Of a DNA stretch of 24,521 bases, positions 1 to 7,304 are shown piece by piece (position 1 is the stretch's first letter; each line of letters starts with the position of its first letter). The stretch covers positions 1 to 24,521 of the forward strand of contig CBFHSX010000027.1 in the NCBI GenBank assembly GCA_965658615.1, in the 5' to 3' direction. The notes under the pieces are model-generated. The model was not told the DNA's origin and did not search any database. It saw only the letters and a program-made list of their open reading frames with translations. Source of the DNA: UBA8337 sp965658615 (GTDB lineage: Bacteria; Pseudomonadota; Alphaproteobacteria; RS24). Made by a program: the position numbers and the translations under genes.

Positions 1-271
1 CCTGCTGCCGCAAAACATTGTCACCCACGGCCACCGCGACACATGGGCGGTGGATCAAACCGATATTCATGTGCCGGAAGATATTTTGAATGCCGGCTAT
101 CATTCCGGTGCCACCTACCATCAAAACAAGGCTTTCCTTGACGCTGTGCGCGGCGCAGCCGAGATTATCGTAACTGCGGAAGACGGCCACCGCGCCGTCG
201 CCATGGGGGTTGCAGCACAAATGGCGGCAAGCGAAAAACGTCGGGTCAACATGACGGAGGTGGATTTATGA
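1..271 (+). CDS. Gfo/Idh/MocA-family oxidoreductase or glycosidase, C-terminal fragment (5' end outside window)
   Basis: The reading frame is open from base 2 and ends with TGA at 269-271, so only about 89 C-terminal residues are visible. The end of the protein carries a Phe-Leu-Asp-Ala-Val-Arg-Gly segment followed by TAEDGHRAVAMGVAAQMAA, the usual closing helix of Gfo/Idh/MocA proteins. These are NAD(P)-dependent sugar dehydrogenases, and some relatives are NAD-dependent glycosidases. The Rossmann domain and catalytic residues lie upstream of the window, so the substrate cannot be read. The stop overlaps the ATG of the next gene (ATGA at 268-271), which implies translational coupling with the aldo/keto reductase. 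In this context a role in releasing or oxidizing a sulfosugar is plausible but inferred. The family call is fairly safe; the function is open. Confidence 0.75.
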   Translation, partial: LLPQNIVTHGHRDTWAVDQTDIHVPEDILNAGYHSGATYHQNKAFLDAVRGAAEIIVTAEDGHRAVAMGVAAQMAASEKRRVNMTEVDL

Positions 272-1200
272 GTGCGCATGTAGAGGGTGATTTCGGCTCG
301 GTCGAAAATCTGGTCGACGCCGCGCCACGCCATATTGGCGGCAAAGAAGTCGGCGCGCTGGGCTTTGGCTGCTGGCGGCTGACCGGAGATGATGTCGCCG
401 ACGCGACGCGGCGCATCGAGACCGCGCTGGATTGCGGCATGACACTGATTGATAATGCCGATGTTTACGGCCTTGATTGGGGCGGCAAGGCTTTCGGCGA
501 AAGTGAGACCCTGCTCGGTAAAGTGCTGGCCGCCAACCCGGCTTTACGCGCCCGCATGGTGCTGGCCTCGAAAGGCGGCATTATTCCGGGCATACCCTAT
601 CTCGCCAGTGCCGATTATCTCGCCATAGCGGTTGAGCGTTCCCTGGCCCGCCTGCAAGTCGAGCATATTGACCTTTATCAAATCCACCGCCCCGATATGT
701 TCGCCCATCCGGCTGAAACCGGCGCGGCTTTGGATGCGCTTGTGCAGGCCGGCAAAATCGGTATGGTCGGTGTGTCAAATTATACGCAAGCGCAAGAAGA
801 CGCATTGCGCGCGCATATGAAAAGCCCGCTCGTCTCACTGCAATCGCAATATAGCCTTACGCATCTCGATTGCCTGCGGGACGGTACACTGGATCGCTGC
901 ATGATGCAGGAGACATCTTTTCTCGCCTGGTCACCGCTTGGCGGCGGTGCGCTGGCGACGGGCAATGGCCTGCGCCCCGCTCTGGCGGCGCAATTAGACA
1001 CACTGGCAGCGCGCGAGGGCACGGATCGGGCCGGTATCGCATTAGCCTTTGTGCTGGCGCATCCGTCGCGCCCCATCGCGCTGGTCGGTTCGCAATCGAC
1101 GGCGCGATTGCAAGCGGCACAGCAAGCGACGCAAATAACCCTGACGCGCGCCGATGTCTACGCACTTATCGAGGCCGCCGAAGGTGTGGCTTTACCGTAA
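268..1200 (+). CDS. Aldo/keto reductase (candidate 6-oxoglucose reductase)
   Basis: This 310-residue protein is an NADPH-dependent aldo/keto reductase with a (beta/alpha)8 barrel. The catalytic tetrad can be placed at Asp62 and Tyr67 (IDNADVYG), Lys102 (LASKGG) and His140 (YQIHRPD). The later GVSNY, SQYSL and WSPLGGGAL segments are typical of YdhF-like members. The ATG at 268 overlaps the stop of the preceding gene by four bases. The product ends ten bases before the SsuD-like monooxygenase, so the three genes are probably one transcript. In the known sulfoquinovose monooxygenase pathway, an aldo/keto reductase (SmoB) reduces the 6-oxoglucose left after desulfurization to glucose. The position beside a sulfonate monooxygenase and a sugar kinase makes that the best guess. 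Another aldose or ketose substrate is possible. The family is certain and the substrate is inferred. Confidence 0.9.
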   Translation: MSAHVEGDFGSVENLVDAAPRHIGGKEVGALGFGCWRLTGDDVADATRRIETALDCGMTLIDNADVYGLDWGGKAFGESETLLGKVLAANPALRARMVLASKGGIIPGIPYLASADYLAIAVERSLARLQVEHIDLYQIHRPDMFAHPAETGAALDALVQAGKIGMVGVSNYTQAQEDALRAHMKSPLVSLQSQYSLTHLDCLRDGTLDRCMMQETSFLAWSPLGGGALATGNGLRPALAAQLDTLAAREGTDRAGIALAFVLAHPSRPIALVGSQSTARLQAAQQATQITLTRADVYALIEAAEGVALP

Positions 1201-1210
1201 GGATGACCCG

Positions 1211-2302
1211 ATGACCGCTTCCAAAGATACCCGCCCGCCCGTTGAAATCAGCTGGTTTTCCGCCCTATGCGACGACGACTATCAGTTTCTCGGCGTTGAA
1301 GATGAGACGCTGAAAGCCAGCTGGCCGCATTGCCGCGACATTGCGCTGACGGCAGAGAAAAACGGCTTTGACAATATTCTGCTGCCCTCCGGCTATACGC
1401 TGGGCATGGATTCGGTAAGCTTTGCCGGCGGCATTGCGCCGCTTCTCGACCATATGCGTCTGCTGGTTGCGGTGCGCTGCGGTGAGGTGTGGGTGCCGCA
1501 ATTGGCGCGCCAATTGGCAACACTCGACCAAATGCTCGGCGGTCGCCTGACCATTAATATTATTTCCTCCGACCTTCCCGGCCAGCCCATGGAAGGCGGG
1601 CCGCGCTATCAGCGCACGCGCGAAATTATGCAAGCCCTGCGGCAATTTCTGAATGGCGAGGCGGTGCAGATGCACGGTGAGCACATTCAACTCGACCTTG
1701 AACCGCCGCGCATGGGTACAGTGTCCGGCAAAGCCCCGCCCTTTTATTTTGGTGGCCTGTCACCCCCGGCCCGTGATGTCGCTGCAGCCGAAGCCGATGT
1801 GTTTTTAATGTGGCCCGACACAATGGACCAAGTGAAAGCCATTCTGGACGATATGCGCAGCCGCGCCGATGGCTATCAACGTAAGCTGAAATTCGGCTAC
1901 AGGGCGCATGTGATTGTGCGCGAGACCGAAGCCGAAGCGCGCGCGGCGGCGGCTAAACTTATCTCGCGTCTCGATGATAAGACAGGCGAAGAGATACGCA
2001 ATCGCTCACTCGACAGCACATCGGTCGGGGTACGCCGACAAGCCGAAATGCGCGACGCCGCCAATGCGGCGGGGGATGGCGATTATGTCGAGGATAATCT
2101 ATGGACCGGTGTCGGGCGCGCCCGCTCTGGCTGCGGCGCGGCGATTGTCGGCGACCCTGACCAAGTGCTGGCCAAGCTTAATGCCTATCGCGACCTTGGC
2201 ATTGAAGCCTTCATCCTGTCCGGCTACCCGCATAAAGACGAATGCGACCTGTTCGGCAAATATGTGTTGCCGCACCTCAATCATGGGCCATTGGGGGTTT
2301 AA
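1211..2302 (+). CDS. SsuD-like FMNH2-dependent sulfonate monooxygenase (LLM family)
   Basis: This 363-residue protein belongs to the bacterial luciferase-like family and follows the SsuD pattern along its length: LLPSGYT, LLVAVRCGEVWVPQLARQLATLD, GGRLTIN, YFGG, then HVIVRETE, GDPDQVL and ILSGYPHKDE. Counterparts of SsuD sulfonate-binding and catalytic residues appear as Trp201, Arg231, His233, Arg305 and Tyr339. SsuD's Cys54 is not conserved. Such enzymes use reduced flavin and O2 to split a C-S bond, giving an aldehyde and sulfite, and need a separate flavin reductase, which is not visible here. The frame opens at 1154, but ATG 1211 has an AAGGA ribosome site at 1199-1203 and avoids a long overlap, so it was chosen. 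The stop abuts the ROK kinase start. A sulfosugar substrate is inferred from neighbours; a simple alkanesulfonate is the alternative. Confidence 0.88.
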   Translation: MTASKDTRPPVEISWFSALCDDDYQFLGVEDETLKASWPHCRDIALTAEKNGFDNILLPSGYTLGMDSVSFAGGIAPLLDHMRLLVAVRCGEVWVPQLARQLATLDQMLGGRLTINIISSDLPGQPMEGGPRYQRTREIMQALRQFLNGEAVQMHGEHIQLDLEPPRMGTVSGKAPPFYFGGLSPPARDVAAAEADVFLMWPDTMDQVKAILDDMRSRADGYQRKLKFGYRAHVIVRETEAEARAAAAKLISRLDDKTGEEIRNRSLDSTSVGVRRQAEMRDAANAAGDGDYVEDNLWTGVGRARSGCGAAIVGDPDQVLAKLNAYRDLGIEAFILSGYPHKDECDLFGKYVLPHLNHGPLGV

Positions 2303-3193
2303 ATGCGCTTCGGTCTCGACCTCGGCGGCACCAAAATGGAAGCCATACTTATGGATGGCAATAATGCCATTATTTGGCGCGAGCGGCGCGCGACCCCGTC
2401 TGACAGCTATGCCGCCATACTAGACATGATTGCCGAGCTGGTCGCCGCCGCGCGTCAAGAAAGCCCGACGCCGATCAGCATTGGCATTGGCATGCCCGGC
2501 TCACTCTCGCCGACCACGGGTCTGGTGCGCAACTCCAATACGGTCTGCCTGAATGGCCGCAGCATGAAACAAGACCTTGAGGCGCGACTCGCGCAAGAAA
2601 TACGCTTTGCCAATGACGCTAATTGCTTTGCCCTATCGGAAGCCAAAGACGGTGCCGGTGCCGATGCGGCCTCGGTCTTTGGCGTGATTTTGGGCACGGG
2701 TTGCGGCGGTGGGCTGGTGTTTAACGGCGCGCTGCATAATGGGGCCAATGGCATTGGCGGCGAATGGGGGCATAACCCGCTGGCCGCACCGACAGCCGCG
2801 GAAATGCCCGGTCCTGCCTGCTATTGCGGGCGCAGCGGCTGCAATGAATTATGGCTGTCCGGCAGCGGCTTTGCCCGCGACCACGAAGCGATGACCGGTC
2901 AAAGGATGACGCCGCCGGAAATTATGGCCAGCGGCACGCCGGAGGCGGCGGCCAGTTTCGCCCGCCTATGCGACCGCCTTGCCCGCGCTTTGGGGGCCGT
3001 GATCAATCTCGCCGACCCGGAGGTGATTGTGCTGGGCGGCGGGCTGTCCAATATTGATGACATTTATACAGATGTACCGGCGCTTTGGGATCGCTATATT
3101 TTTTCCGATCATGTGACGACAAAATTGCTGAAAAACAGCCATGGTGATAGTGGTGGTGTGCGCGGTGCCGCATGGCTTTGGCCAAGTGTTTAA
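2303..3193 (+). CDS. ROK-family sugar kinase (glucokinase/fructokinase type)
   Basis: This 296-residue ROK kinase transfers phosphate from ATP to a hexose in the cytoplasm. It has the N-terminal phosphate-binding DLGGTK motif (residues 6-11), the catalytic base Asp105 in FANDANCFALSEA, and GGEWGH at 152-157. It also has the ROK zinc site made of His157 and the Cys173/Cys175/Cys180 cluster (CYCGRSGCNE). VIVLGGGLSN near 242-251 is the C-terminal nucleotide-binding segment. The sequence resembles the Mak/fructokinase branch, but ROK substrate specificity cannot be read reliably from motifs. Its ATG follows the TAA of the monooxygenase gene directly, so the two are probably translationally coupled. 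In a sulfosugar operon it would phosphorylate the desulfonated sugar, expected to be glucose. The length is normal and all key residues are present. Confidence 0.92.
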   Translation: MRFGLDLGGTKMEAILMDGNNAIIWRERRATPSDSYAAILDMIAELVAAARQESPTPISIGIGMPGSLSPTTGLVRNSNTVCLNGRSMKQDLEARLAQEIRFANDANCFALSEAKDGAGADAASVFGVILGTGCGGGLVFNGALHNGANGIGGEWGHNPLAAPTAAEMPGPACYCGRSGCNELWLSGSGFARDHEAMTGQRMTPPEIMASGTPEAAASFARLCDRLARALGAVINLADPEVIVLGGGLSNIDDIYTDVPALWDRYIFSDHVTTKLLKNSHGDSGGVRGAAWLWPSV

Positions 3194-3217
3194 GACCGCC
3201 ATAAATGAGGGATGACA

Positions 3218-3622
3218 ATGTTTGAAGAAATCACACCAAGCGCAGCTTATGCCGGGCTGCAAGACAATGCGGCGGCGCAATTGATCGATTGCCGCACACA
3301 GGCCGAATGGGCCTATGTCGGCACGCCAGACCTCTCGGCCATCGACAAACAATTGGCCTGCCTCGAATGGCAGTCGATTGATGGCCAGCCCAATGCCGAT
3401 TTTGTTGAACAAATCGCGGCGCATTTCGAGACCGACACGCCGATTTATATTATCTGCCGCTCCGGCGCGCGCTCTGCCGCCGCTTGTGCAGCTCTGGCGC
3501 AGCGCGGTTTTACCACGCTATTCAATGTCACGGGCGGCTTTGAAGGCGACCCGAATGGCGACGGTCATCGCGGCACGGTGAATGGCTGGAAGCACGCTGG
3601 GCTGCCTTGGAGACAAGGATAA
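3218..3622 (+). CDS. Single-domain rhodanese-like sulfurtransferase
   Basis: About 134 residues long, this is a single rhodanese domain. The active-site loop IICRSGARSAAAC carries the persulfide-forming Cys80, counted from ATG 3218. The LIDCRTQAEWAYVG segment near the start is the usual CH2A-like motif. Two in-frame ATGs exist, at 3212 and 3218. The AUGAGG-type ribosome site at 3205-3210 is better spaced for 3218, so that start is preferred. Rhodaneses move sulfane sulfur between thiosulfate, glutathione persulfide and other acceptors. The gene starts 24 bases after the ROK kinase and is probably the last gene of the operon. A role in handling sulfite released by the monooxygenase is attractive but unproven. 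The gene ends 6 bases from the convergent acyl-CoA synthetase gene. Confidence 0.85.
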   Translation: MFEEITPSAAYAGLQDNAAAQLIDCRTQAEWAYVGTPDLSAIDKQLACLEWQSIDGQPNADFVEQIAAHFETDTPIYIICRSGARSAAACAALAQRGFTTLFNVTGGFEGDPNGDGHRGTVNGWKHAGLPWRQG

Positions 3623-3628
3623 GCCCTT

Positions 3629-5458
3629 TTAAAGGCGCACATCCCCGCTATCCACCGCCGCTTGCAGTTCGGCCGTCATCGGCTCGACCGTATCAGCATC
3701 GCGCGCCAGCAAGTGCAGCGCATCCTCGACCTCAGCAACATTATAGGCGGCGTTTTTCAGCTTTGATTTCTGAAATTTAAACGTGCCCGTCACCTCGACT
3801 TTCTGGCCGATACGGATAAAACGCGGCACCGCATAAGGCGGCAGGTTTTCGCGCATATGCGCCGCCAGACCATTAAGATCAAGCTTGCCCTCTTCTTTTT
3901 GCGTCAAATACAGCATGCCGCAACGACCGTCCCGTCCCGGCACGGTGACGCCATAAACCACCGCATCTTCAATTTCCGGCCATTTCATTATGACGCTTTC
4001 GACTTCCGTCGTGGCGACATTCTCGCCCTGCCAGCGGAACGTGTCGCCAATACGATCGCCAAACTGGATATGCCCGTGCTTTTGCAACACGACAAGATCG
4101 CCCGTATTGAACCAGCAATCGCCTTTGACAAACACATCGCGCAGGATTTTCTTCTCGCTGGCTTGCGCATCCGTATAGCCGTCAAAAGGGTTTTGCTCGG
4201 TGATTTGCATAACCAGCAGACCGGTATCCCCGGTGGCGACTTTTTGCATAAAGCTGTCATCGCCGCGCACTGCCTCGTCTTCATCGACATCATAGGCAAT
4301 CACATCCCATGACTTGCCCTGCGCCGGCGACCAGCCAACCGTCTTATCAAAATTGAACAAATTGACGAAACCCGTATTGCCCTCAGACGCGCCATAAAAT
4401 TCGTGCACACGGCCAATATTGAAACGGTTTTTAAACGCCATCCAAATGTCCGGACGCAGGCCATTACCGAGCACCCGCGTCACATTATGCGCGCGGTCGC
4501 TGGCGCGTTCCGGTTGGGCCAGCAAATAGCGCAGCAATTCGCCAATATAAATCGCTGCCGTCGCCTCAAATTTGATGCAATCCTCCCAGAACTGACTGGC
4601 AGAAAATTTGCGCCGCAGGGCAAATGTCGCGCCGCCGGTCAAGCAGCTGCCAAAACCGACAACCAACGCATTGGAATGATAGAGCGGCAAGGCGCAGTAA
4701 TAGGTATCCTTCGGCGTCAGCGCCATCACATTATCGCCAAATTGTGTGCCGGTGCGCAGCACCTTCAAATGCGTGGTGACACTGGCTTTCGGCAGGCCGG
4801 TCGTGCCCGAGGTAAAGATATAATAAATCGGCGTGCCGAGCGTCAGCACTTGGTCGGGAACGATATTATCGGTGCTTTGATCGTCAATTTCTGCCATCAG
4901 GTCGAGATAGCCCGCCGGTGGCGCGGGCGGCGTACCATCGGCCAGATACAGCATTTTATCGGCGTGATGCGCCTCAATCACATCGGCCACACTTTCCATA
5001 TTACCGACGCATTCCGCGCCGATAACCAAAAGCTTCGGCTCGATCAGCTTCAGACTATGCGCCAGCGCTTCATTCGTCTGGCTGGTATTGATCATGCCGG
5101 CAATCGCCCCGAGCTTTTGCGCGCCCATCACGACAAAAAGCAATTCCGGACGGTTTTCAATATTCACCGCAATCTTGTCGCCATAGCCGACGCCGCGCGC
5201 GCGGAAATAATGCGCCATTTGATTGGCTTTGGCGTTCAACTCACCCCAACTTACCTGCCGGTCTTCAAATTTAATCGCCGTGTGATCGGGCATAGCGGCC
5301 GCATGCTTTTGCAGGAAATCAATCATCGACATTTCGTCAGAGGGCCGCGAGCCCAGCAGCAGCTTCAACCGACCTATCGAGCCGGGTGTCAGCAGAAATT
5401 TGGTCAGGCGATAGAGATAAGCACCTGTGGTGATTTTTTGTTCTTTAAAGGCCATCAT
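3629..5458 (-). CDS. Long-chain acyl-CoA synthetase, FATP/FadD6-like (AMP-binding)
   Basis: This 609-residue adenylate-forming enzyme activates fatty acids to acyl-CoA through an acyl-AMP intermediate. The AMP-binding signature YIFTSGTTGLPKASV lies at about residues 213-227. EFYGASEGN, WFNTGDLV and DRIGDTFRWQGENV follow in the expected order, and a lysine-rich GTFKFQKSKLK near the C terminus supplies the catalytic Lys. The N-terminal extension of about 40 residues and the overall pattern match very-long-chain/FATP-type synthetases (length usually near 600). Two ATGs are adjacent, at 5458 and 5455; the GGAG upstream fits the second slightly better. The gene follows a glutathione transferase by 19 bases and is likely the last gene of a four-gene minus-strand unit. 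The chain-length preference cannot be read from sequence. Confidence 0.92.
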   Translation of the reverse strand: MMAFKEQKITTGAYLYRLTKFLLTPGSIGRLKLLLGSRPSDEMSMIDFLQKHAAAMPDHTAIKFEDRQVSWGELNAKANQMAHYFRARGVGYGDKIAVNIENRPELLFVVMGAQKLGAIAGMINTSQTNEALAHSLKLIEPKLLVIGAECVGNMESVADVIEAHHADKMLYLADGTPPAPPAGYLDLMAEIDDQSTDNIVPDQVLTLGTPIYYIFTSGTTGLPKASVTTHLKVLRTGTQFGDNVMALTPKDTYYCALPLYHSNALVVGFGSCLTGGATFALRRKFSASQFWEDCIKFEATAAIYIGELLRYLLAQPERASDRAHNVTRVLGNGLRPDIWMAFKNRFNIGRVHEFYGASEGNTGFVNLFNFDKTVGWSPAQGKSWDVIAYDVDEDEAVRGDDSFMQKVATGDTGLLVMQITEQNPFDGYTDAQASEKKILRDVFVKGDCWFNTGDLVVLQKHGHIQFGDRIGDTFRWQGENVATTEVESVIMKWPEIEDAVVYGVTVPGRDGRCGMLYLTQKEEGKLDLNGLAAHMRENLPPYAVPRFIRIGQKVEVTGTFKFQKSKLKNAAYNVAEVEDALHLLARDADTVEPMTAELQAAVDSGDVRL

Positions 5459-5477
5459 TTACTCCGTGATGGGAGGA

Positions 5478-6095
5478 TTACACAGCGTCGTATTCAAAGG
5501 CTTTTTGCAGCGCCGGACGCGCTTTCAGGCGTTGAATATAGGCTTTCAGATTGGGGTGGTCATCGCTCACAATACCCATGCGCTCAGCCATCATAATGGA
5601 ATGACCCAACATGGTATCGGCGGCGGAAAAATCACCGGCCAGATAGTCCTTGCCGATCATGGCTTCCTCAACCGGCTGCACAGCTTTGGCTAGCAAGCGT
5701 TGCGCTTGACCCAAAGCGGTTTCGTCGCGCCGCTCCGGCGGCAGCAGGATGGTTTGCACGACAATCGTGTTGATCGGCGGCATCACCATGCCCTCGCAAT
5801 AATGGAACCATTGCAGATAGTCGGGGAAATTCGGCGCATCGACAGCCGGTTTCAACCCACCATTTTTGTGCCGCTCAATAATATATTCGGCAATGGCACC
5901 GCTTTCAAAAATCATGATATCGCCATCCTCCAGCACCGGAATCCGACCGAGCGGGTGGCGCGCGCGGTGCGCGTCAGATTTCAAATCCTTCGGATGAAAA
6001 TCCATCCGGTTTAACTCATAAGGCAAGTCCAACTCTTCGAGCAACCAGAGCGTGCGCACGGCGCGAGAATTGGGGGCAAAATGTAGTGTCAGCAT
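5478..6095 (-). CDS. Glutathione S-transferase family protein
   Basis: This 205-residue protein has a thioredoxin-like N-terminal domain (residues 1-80) with the SRAVRTLWLLEELDLPYE helix region, the cis-Pro segment GRIPVLEDGD and the glutathione-binding ESGAI motif. An all-helical C-terminal domain follows, with DYLAGDFSAADTML near 150-165. The frame continues upstream to 6143, but ATG 6095 has a strong GGGAGAG ribosome site and begins with the canonical first strand (MLTLHFAP), so it was chosen. Family members conjugate glutathione to electrophiles or act as peroxidases; the substrate is unknown. It lies between alkB (66 bases upstream) and the acyl-CoA synthetase (19 bases downstream). It is one of three glutathione transferases in the window and is clearly diverged from the other two. 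Confidence 0.9.
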   Translation of the reverse strand: MLTLHFAPNSRAVRTLWLLEELDLPYELNRMDFHPKDLKSDAHRARHPLGRIPVLEDGDIMIFESGAIAEYIIERHKNGGLKPAVDAPNFPDYLQWFHYCEGMVMPPINTIVVQTILLPPERRDETALGQAQRLLAKAVQPVEEAMIGKDYLAGDFSAADTMLGHSIMMAERMGIVSDDHPNLKAYIQRLKARPALQKAFEYDAV

Positions 6096-6161
6096 AATCT
6101 CTCTCCCTTGTTGGAATTGACCTTGCCACTCGCCACACGGCAAGTCCAGAAAAACCGGAAA

Positions 6162-6764
6162 TCAGCCGATAATTGTCCGAAATGTCAGATTTATGCGCGG
6201 CGCTGCGACGCGTTTCATGACCGGTAGACTGTGCTCCCAATGGCGTTGCGTGGCACCGCGCATGACCAACAGACTGCCATGCGCCAGGCGTATTTCACAC
6301 TTCTCTTTATCCGTCTTGTGACGAAAGATAAACCGCCGCTCCGGCCCCAGCGAAACAGAGGCAATCGCGCCCTCAGGCAGCAATTCCTTCTCGTCATCCG
6401 CGTGCCACGCCATGCCGGTATCGCCGGAATGATAGAGGTTTAGCAGGCAGCAATTATAGCGTGCGCCGCTCGCCGCTTCGACCTCGGCTTTCAGCTTGGC
6501 CAGCGTCGGCGTCCATGGCAGAGCGGTTTTGGTGCTGTGCGAATAGGTATAATGATAGGGCTTGTCGCCGTGCCAAGCAACTTCGCGGCGTGTGACAATC
6601 TCCTTGCCATACAGCTTGATGCGATCGGGCTGCCAATCGATCTCTTGCTTCAGCGCGGCAAAATGCGCATCCGCCGCTGCGTCAGACAATATCGCGCCGT
6701 AATAATCGGCAGCGCCGTCACGCGGCAAGATTTGGCGAGGCTCGTCTGTGTCGAATAAATCCAT
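6162..6764 (-). CDS. AlkB-like 2OG/Fe(II) DNA or RNA repair dioxygenase
   Basis: This 200-residue protein resembles the AlkB2/AlkB3-type branch of alkylated-base dioxygenases, which remove methyl groups from 1-methyladenine and 3-methylcytosine. The iron ligands are visible as His121 and Asp123 (GMAWHADDE) and His178 (HWEHSLP). The 2-oxoglutarate-binding arginines are Arg190 and Arg196 in the closing PRINLTFR segment. The NCCLLNLYHSGDTGM strand before the HxD motif is typical of the family. The ATG lies three bases beyond the stop of the small membrane protein gene and has only a weak ribosome site, so translation is probably coupled. No adaptive-response regulator (Ada) is nearby. Function in lesion reversal is well supported; the preferred nucleic acid is unknown. 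Confidence 0.9.
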   Translation of the reverse strand: MDLFDTDEPRQILPRDGAADYYGAILSDAAADAHFAALKQEIDWQPDRIKLYGKEIVTRREVAWHGDKPYHYTYSHSTKTALPWTPTLAKLKAEVEAASGARYNCCLLNLYHSGDTGMAWHADDEKELLPEGAIASVSLGPERRFIFRHKTDKEKCEIRLAHGSLLVMRGATQRHWEHSLPVMKRVAAPRINLTFRTIIG

Positions 6765-6767
6765 AAA

Positions 6768-7202
6768 TCAGGATTTAGCGCGTTGGCTACGGACGGCCAC
6801 AATCAAAGCGACAAAACAAATCACCAATAAAATGGCCGCACCCTGAATGCCGGGGGGCGTATGCTCACTGCCGGTCGGCTTAATCGCCTGACCAATGAGT
6901 ATGAGAGCTTTTTCAACCAGCACCAGCCCCAGTAATGGCACGGTGAAACTGCGATAGCGCAAGGCGGTGGCGGCCAGCACTGTACCCCATGCAATTTGCG
7001 TCGCCCCGACCCAAGCGGCCATGGCGATCATCTGCAAACCGCCCTCATGTGCCAGATCAAGCCCGGCAATGCTAATCAAACCACTATCGGGCAGCACCAC
7101 ATGCAGCGTGCCGCCGACAAGGCTTTGCACCGCGACCAGTAAAAGCGCATAAGACGCCCAGAGCGGGCCTGTGTAGCTGTCATTTGTACTTGCCGGTAAC
7201 AT
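6768..7202 (-). CDS. Small four-helix inner-membrane protein, function unknown
   Basis: This 144-residue protein has four hydrophobic segments, at about residues 13-36, 56-80, 87-106 and 118-137, with short loops and a basic C terminus (RSQRAKS), so it is probably an integral inner-membrane protein. I do not recognise the family with confidence; it looks like one of the small DUF-type membrane proteins of alphaproteobacteria. The ATG at 7202 has a GGGAG site about six bases upstream. It is the first gene of the minus-strand group leading to alkB, a glutathione transferase and an acyl-CoA synthetase, and it faces the quinone oxidoreductase gene across a 102-base divergent region. No catalytic motif is visible. 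The coding call is solid because of its frame, start signal and tight junction. Confidence 0.75.
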   Translation of the reverse strand: MLPASTNDSYTGPLWASYALLLVAVQSLVGGTLHVVLPDSGLISIAGLDLAHEGGLQMIAMAAWVGATQIAWGTVLAATALRYRSFTVPLLGLVLVEKALILIGQAIKPTGSEHTPPGIQGAAILLVICFVALIVAVRSQRAKS

Positions 7203-7245
7203 GATGGGCTCCCTTGCTTTAGAAACTCTATCGGTTTTTCGCGTC

Positions 7246-7274
7246 TTTCCAAACCGAAATTCGCCTTACATAAT
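7246..7274 (+). promoter_or_regulatory. Candidate sigma-70 promoter for the quinone oxidoreductase gene
   Basis: A TTTCCA hexamer at 7246-7251 (four of six matches to TTGACA) is followed, after exactly 17 bases, by CATAAT at 7269-7274 (five of six matches to TATAAT). It lies in the 102-base divergent region, and transcription would start near 7281, about 24 bases before the ATG. This is a by-eye motif match only. Confidence 0.4.
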
Positions 7275-7304
7275 GGGGTAAGATTTATTCATAAAGAGAA
7301 AACC

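Noticed and set aside
1154..1210. Upstream start for the SsuD-like gene
   Set aside because: It would overlap the aldo/keto reductase by 47 bases and adds a non-homologous N terminus. ATG 1211 has a well-placed AAGGA site.
4403..5596. Plus-strand open frame of 397 codons
   Set aside because: It lies opposite the acyl-CoA synthetase gene, which has complete family motifs. The antisense translation is rich in Arg, His and Gln with no domain, a common shadow in this codon usage.
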